Assembly (NCBI GenBank): GCA_038231615.1
Contig: JBBRLA010000028.1
Location: 1 to 25,657, forward strand
Direction: 5' to 3'
Origin: JBBRLA01 sp038231615
GTDB lineage: Bacteria > Myxococcota_A > Polyangia > Palsa-1104 > JAEUJZ01
DNA length: 25,657 nt
A program made the translations under genes and the position numbers. Shown here piece after piece: positions 22,736 to 25,657 of this stretch (position 1 is its first letter; every line of letters begins with the position of its first letter). The notes beneath the pieces are model-generated. The model was not told the origin of the DNA and ran no database searches. It saw nothing but the letters and a program-made list of their open reading frames with translations.

Positions 22736-24096
22736 TGACTACACTATTCGGCTTGCTTGGCACCGGTGCCACTGCCCTTGAGACGAACCAGCTTGGCATT
22801 GCGGTGACGGGAAACAACATCGCGAACGCGAACACGGTGGGCTATAACCGTCGTGATCTCGTGGTCGATGAAGGGCGGGGCGCTTCTCCGGGAGGCGGTG
22901 TCACCACCAAGGAAATCGCCCGCGCCGAGGACTTCATCCTCTCTCAACGCATCGGCGCTCAGGCGGGGACCCTGGCGGAGGCGACCGCTAATGGCACCGG
23001 GCTCAGCGAAATCGAAGCTTCGATTCAGTCGGGCCAGACCAACCTCTCCCTGCTCGTATCCGACCTTGGAAGCTCTTTCACGCAGCTCGCCGCTGCGCCG
23101 GAGGACCTGTCCCGGCGCACCGACGTGATCGAAAAAGGTCGATCGCTGGCTGCCGAGTTCAACCGGGTGGGAGGGCAATTGGGGGTGCTGCAATCCTCAA
23201 GTCAGGAACAGGCACAGGCCCTGATTTTCCAGGTCAACGTCCTGGCGCGGCAAGTCGCGGCGCTGAACACAAGCGCCGTCGAGGGGACGGCGGGCGCCGT
23301 CTCCCTGGATGCGGCGGGGCGGAACCAGTTCATCCTCGATCATCGCGACCGGGCCGCGCAGCAACTCGCCGGATTGACCGGCGGTCAGGTGCTGCAAAAC
23401 AGCGACGGATCGATCGACGTGCTGGTGGGCGGCCAGTCCCTGGTTCATGGGGCCGTCGAACAGGATCTCTCGCTTTCCGTGAAGGGCGGTGCACTGACCG
23501 TCAGTGTGGGGAGCAGCGATGTGCTGCAGGGCGTCGGTGGGAAGCTGGGCGGGGTCCTCGCGGTTCACGCCACCGGGCTGAAGATGCAGGACGAGTTTGA
23601 CCGGCTGGCCCATGATCTGGCTGGATTGGTCGACACGCAGCATGCGCTGGGTGTCGGTCTGGATGGAGTCGGGGGCCGCCCCTTCTTTGCACCCCTGGGC
23701 GGTGTGGCGGGCGCGGCGCTCAGTCTCAAGATCGACTCGAGCCTGACTTCGTCTACGTTGGAGGTCGGCTTCTCCGGCCAGGCGGGAGACAACCGGAACG
23801 CGCTGGCGATGGCCAACCTCCTGGATCAGCCGGTCCTCGAAGGGGGAAAGTCTACCTTCCGCAATGTGTACACCAGGATCGTCTCGACCCTGGGCGCGCA
23901 GGTGAATCAAGCGCAGTCGAATACCGCCATCGCCCAGGGGCAGAAGCAGGTACTGGATACCGCAATGCAGACCGTCGCCGGTGTCTCCACTGATGAGGAG
24001 ACGACCCATCTTCTGGCCTATCAACGGGGATACGATGCCAGCGCGAAATTCATCAGTATCGTGAACGAAATGATGTCGAACCTGGTTCAGTTGTAG
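22735..24096 (+). CDS. flgK: Hook-filament junction protein FlgK
   Basis: FlgK (HAP1) is the first junction protein between hook and filament. The 453-residue protein has the conserved N-terminus LGTGATALETNQLGIAVTGNNIANANTVGYNRRD, a long helical D1 region (SLSQRIGAQAG-like block to QVAALN), and the C-terminal end STDEETTHLLAYQRGYDASAKFISIVNEMMSNLVQL. The ATG at 22735 has AAGGAA 7 bases upstream and shares a base with the flgN stop; the frame extends upstream to 22516 inside flgN without meaning. Its length is on the short side for FlgK. Confidence 0.94.
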   Translation: MTTLFGLLGTGATALETNQLGIAVTGNNIANANTVGYNRRDLVVDEGRGASPGGGVTTKEIARAEDFILSQRIGAQAGTLAEATANGTGLSEIEASIQSGQTNLSLLVSDLGSSFTQLAAAPEDLSRRTDVIEKGRSLAAEFNRVGGQLGVLQSSSQEQAQALIFQVNVLARQVAALNTSAVEGTAGAVSLDAAGRNQFILDHRDRAAQQLAGLTGGQVLQNSDGSIDVLVGGQSLVHGAVEQDLSLSVKGGALTVSVGSSDVLQGVGGKLGGVLAVHATGLKMQDEFDRLAHDLAGLVDTQHALGVGLDGVGGRPFFAPLGGVAGAALSLKIDSSLTSSTLEVGFSGQAGDNRNALAMANLLDQPVLEGGKSTFRNVYTRIVSTLGAQVNQAQSNTAIAQGQKQVLDTAMQTVAGVSTDEETTHLLAYQRGYDASAKFISIVNEMMSNLVQL

Positions 24097-24104
24097 GAGC
24101 GAAA

Positions 24105-24968
24105 ATGCGCGTCACCGATCAGATGATATTAGAAAACTCCCTCAGCCAGATCCGGCTGACCCAGGAGCGGCTCCTGGATGGGCAGCAGCAAGCATCCAGC
24201 GGGATACAGGTCGCCAAGTCCAGCGACGATCCAGTCGCGTTTGGCCGGATCGGCGGACTGGGAGAGCAGATATCGAAGCTCGATGGGTATGGGCAGAACA
24301 TCAACCGGATGCAGGCCCGCTTGTCAGCGGTTGATTCGACAATGAGGTCGTTTCAAACCTCCTTCACCCGGTTGAGAGAGCTGTCCCTGGTGGCGCTGAA
24401 CCCCACGGGAGATCAGACCGCGACGACAGAGGAGACCTCGCAGATCTACACGCAGCTCCTCTCGATGGCGAATCAGACCTTCGATGGGGAATACCTTTTC
24501 TCGGGCTATTCATCGAGCACCCCTTTCGTGGGTAGCAAGTTCGTTGGCGACAACCAGAAGCGTGCGGTCGAAGTCTCGCCTCTGGGCGCCACCCAGTTTG
24601 GCATCTCCGCGCAGGATGCCTTTGGCGTGACCACCGGGCAGGATGTCTTTTCCGGGGTGGCCAGCCTGCTTTCCTCCATGCGCGTCGGCGATCGAACGGG
24701 CATTCAGAATGGCCTAGATGCGATCGACAAATACATGAATCAGGCCGCTCAGGCCCAGACGTCCCTGGGGGCGCAGCTCAACACGCTTTCCGGGGCAGAC
24801 CAATCAAACCAGGAGTATGGGCTCCAGTTAAAGAGTTCCAAGAGCCAGTTGCAGGACATCGACGCCGCCGCGATCTACTCGCGGCTCGCCAACGATCAGC
24901 ATGCCGCAGAGGCCACGTATTCGGTGATCGGAAAAGTTAGCAAGCTGTCGCTGACGAACTATATCTAA
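24105..24968 (+). CDS. flgL: Hook-filament junction protein FlgL
   Basis: FlgL (HAP3) is the second junction protein and a flagellin relative. The 287-residue protein has the family N-terminus MRVTDQMILENSLSQIRLTQERLL with QQASSGIQVAKSSDDPVAFGRI, a central MANQTFDGEYLFSGYSSSTPF motif, and a C-terminal helical end (SRLANDQHAAEATYSVIGKVSKLSLTNYI). TAGGAG lies 5 bases before the ATG, eight bases after flgK. It is FlgL rather than flagellin because of the FDGEYLFSG motif and its place after flgK. No flagellin gene is in the window. Confidence 0.94.
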   Translation: MRVTDQMILENSLSQIRLTQERLLDGQQQASSGIQVAKSSDDPVAFGRIGGLGEQISKLDGYGQNINRMQARLSAVDSTMRSFQTSFTRLRELSLVALNPTGDQTATTEETSQIYTQLLSMANQTFDGEYLFSGYSSSTPFVGSKFVGDNQKRAVEVSPLGATQFGISAQDAFGVTTGQDVFSGVASLLSSMRVGDRTGIQNGLDAIDKYMNQAAQAQTSLGAQLNTLSGADQSNQEYGLQLKSSKSQLQDIDAAAIYSRLANDQHAAEATYSVIGKVSKLSLTNYI

Positions 24969-24990
24969 AAACTGAACCCAGGAAAGGAAC

Positions 24991-25377
24991 ATGAGGGAAA
25001 AGAACGCTCTATCGATTTATCGTCAGCAATCACTGGAGTTCTCATCTCCTGGAGAGATCCTGGTCAAGCTTCTGGATGCGACCGTGGAAAGCTGCCATGA
25101 GGCCCGGGCGGCGATCTTGAAGGGGGACCCGGCGAACAAGGGAATTCAGATCGGTCGGGCGATTGCAATTCTTGGTGAACTGGAAGCGACCTTGCGACAC
25201 GACGTGGCACCGGATCTGACGGGGCGCCTCGCGAGCCTCTACCAGTTCGCGCGCAGCCGTTTGCTGACCGCCAGCATTCGTATGGAGCCCGAAGGGGTGG
25301 ACGATGCGCTCAAGGCGATCCAGCCGATCCGCGATGCGTACGCTCAGGTCGTGAACCACCCGGATCGACCGAGCTAA
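24991..25377 (+). CDS. fliS: Flagellin export chaperone FliS
   Basis: FliS binds the C-terminus of flagellin and keeps it from polymerising before export. The 128-residue, all-helical protein has the family pattern: Y near the start (SIYRQQSLEFSSPGEILVKLLDATVESCHEARAAI), then IGRAIAILGELEATL, and LASLYQFARSRLLTASIRMEP. It starts 22 bases after flgL, preceded by GGAAAGGAA. It is the last gene of the run; its usual neighbours fliD and fliC are absent, and the next gene is convergent glmU. Confidence 0.88.
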   Translation: MREKNALSIYRQQSLEFSSPGEILVKLLDATVESCHEARAAILKGDPANKGIQIGRAIAILGELEATLRHDVAPDLTGRLASLYQFARSRLLTASIRMEPEGVDDALKAIQPIRDAYAQVVNHPDRPS

Positions 25378-25412
25378 TCCCAATGCCGTTCGCTTAAGCG
25401 ATTTGTCGATGG

Positions 25413-25456
25413 AGGCCTTCCAGTTTCTCAACCAATTGAAGGTTGGCCTACTTTTT
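25413..25456 (+). terminator. Possible terminator of the flagellar operon
   Basis: CAACC (25429-25433) pairs with GGTTG (25441-25445), and AGGC (25413-25416) can extend it with GCCT (25446-25449) across a 12-base bulge; CTTTTT follows at 25451-25456. The structure is imperfect and overlaps the last codons of convergent glmU. A 10-base palindrome CGCTTAAGCG lies just before it at 25391-25400. Confidence 0.3.
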
Positions 25457-25657
25457 CGTGTCCTTGCCCAGGGCCTGCATGCGCTCGCGCTTCTTCTCGG
25501 AGTACCCCTCGCGGTGCACCTGGGGTGACCGGCTCAACGCCAAGGCCCCCGCGGGCACGTCCTTTATCACCGTTGTGCCGGCGGCGATCACCGCCCCCTT
25601 GCCCACGCTGACCGGCGCCACCAACTGGGTATCCGATCCGATGAAAGCCCCGTCCTC
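25448..25657 (-). CDS. glmU: GlmU, C-terminal part (cut by window edge)
   Basis: This is the 3' end of glmU on the minus strand; only the last 69 residues are in the window. GlmU is a bifunctional enzyme that acetylates glucosamine-1-phosphate and then makes UDP-N-acetylglucosamine for peptidoglycan and lipopolysaccharide. The visible part is the end of the left-handed beta-helix acetyltransferase domain: GSDTQLVAPVSVGKGAVIAAG, TTVIKDVPAGALALSRSPQ, then the basic tail SEKKRERMQALGKDTKK. These match the C-terminus of known GlmU proteins closely. It converges on fliS with 70 bases between the stop codons. Confidence 0.92.
   Translation of the reverse strand, partial: EDGAFIGSDTQLVAPVSVGKGAVIAAGTTVIKDVPAGALALSRSPQVHREGYSEKKRERMQALGKDTKK

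Noticed and set aside
22758..22771. Perfect 14-base palindrome TGGCACCGGTGCCA near the flgK start, at first sight a -24 element
   Set aside because: GG and the next suitable GC are 13 bases apart, not 10, and the bases encode the conserved LGTGAT of FlgK.
1..25657. CRISPR arrays, tRNA or rRNA genes, insertion sequences
   Set aside because: No regularly spaced repeats, no tRNA-like cloverleaf or rRNA segments, and no transposase or integrase frame was recognised.

Overview
The window is GC-rich, densely coded DNA from a Gram-negative, flagellated bacterium. L- and P-ring genes, lipoproteins with lipoboxes and an outer-membrane-type protein all point to a double membrane. Lipoproteins with D-x-A-P-type linkers and Cys-rich segments, a sigma-54-type promoter in front of a pilin-like gene, an AAA ATPase fused to a nuclease domain, and the flagellar gene order together suggest an uncultured Myxococcota or other lineage of the former Deltaproteobacteria. 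That placement is an inference from gene content.

Layout. Positions 1-264 hold nothing I can assign. A AAA ATPase with a C-terminal PD-(D/E)XK nuclease-like domain follows (265-1839, +). Next is a 451-base region with short repeats, two hairpins and a good -24/-12 promoter that drives a 61-residue type IVb (Flp-like) pilin (2291-2476, +) ending in a strong bidirectional terminator. On the minus strand come four envelope genes in two pairs. One pair is a lipoprotein resembling the transglutaminase-elicitor family (4693-5943) followed by a 14-repeat beta-propeller lipoprotein (2595-4652). The other is an outer-membrane beta-barrel-like protein (6408-6929) overlapping a small Cys-rich lipoprotein (6167-6418).

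From about 7.1 to 25.4 kb, 23 flagellar genes run without a break on the plus strand: fliL-fliM-fliN-fliO-fliP-fliQ-fliR-flhB-flhA-flhF-flhG-fliA-flgF-flgG-flgA-flgH-flgI-flgJ-flgM-flgN-flgK-flgL-fliS. Most neighbours overlap by 1-4 bases (ATGA, GTGA, TTGA or TGATG junctions), so the run looks like one translationally coupled operon. It encodes C-ring parts (FliM, FliN), the export gate (FliO, P, Q, R, FlhB, FlhA), the FlhF/FlhG placement and number pair, sigma-28 (FliA) with its anti-sigma factor (FlgM), distal rod proteins, P- and L-rings, a rod-binding FlgJ domain, hook-filament junction proteins (FlgK, FlgL) and secretion chaperones (FlgN, FliS). The MS ring, switch FliG, export ATPase, proximal rod, hook, stators, cap and flagellin are not here and must be encoded elsewhere. 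A second -24/-12 promoter candidate, with a perfect palindrome about 70 bases upstream of its predicted start, lies just before fliL. The window ends in the 3' part of glmU on the opposite strand.

The flagellar part is largely canonical. The points most worth a second look are the two promoter candidates with upstream palindromes, the unusually large FliO with a periplasmic domain, the minimal FlgA, the paired envelope lipoproteins, and the AAA-nuclease gene with flanking repeats.
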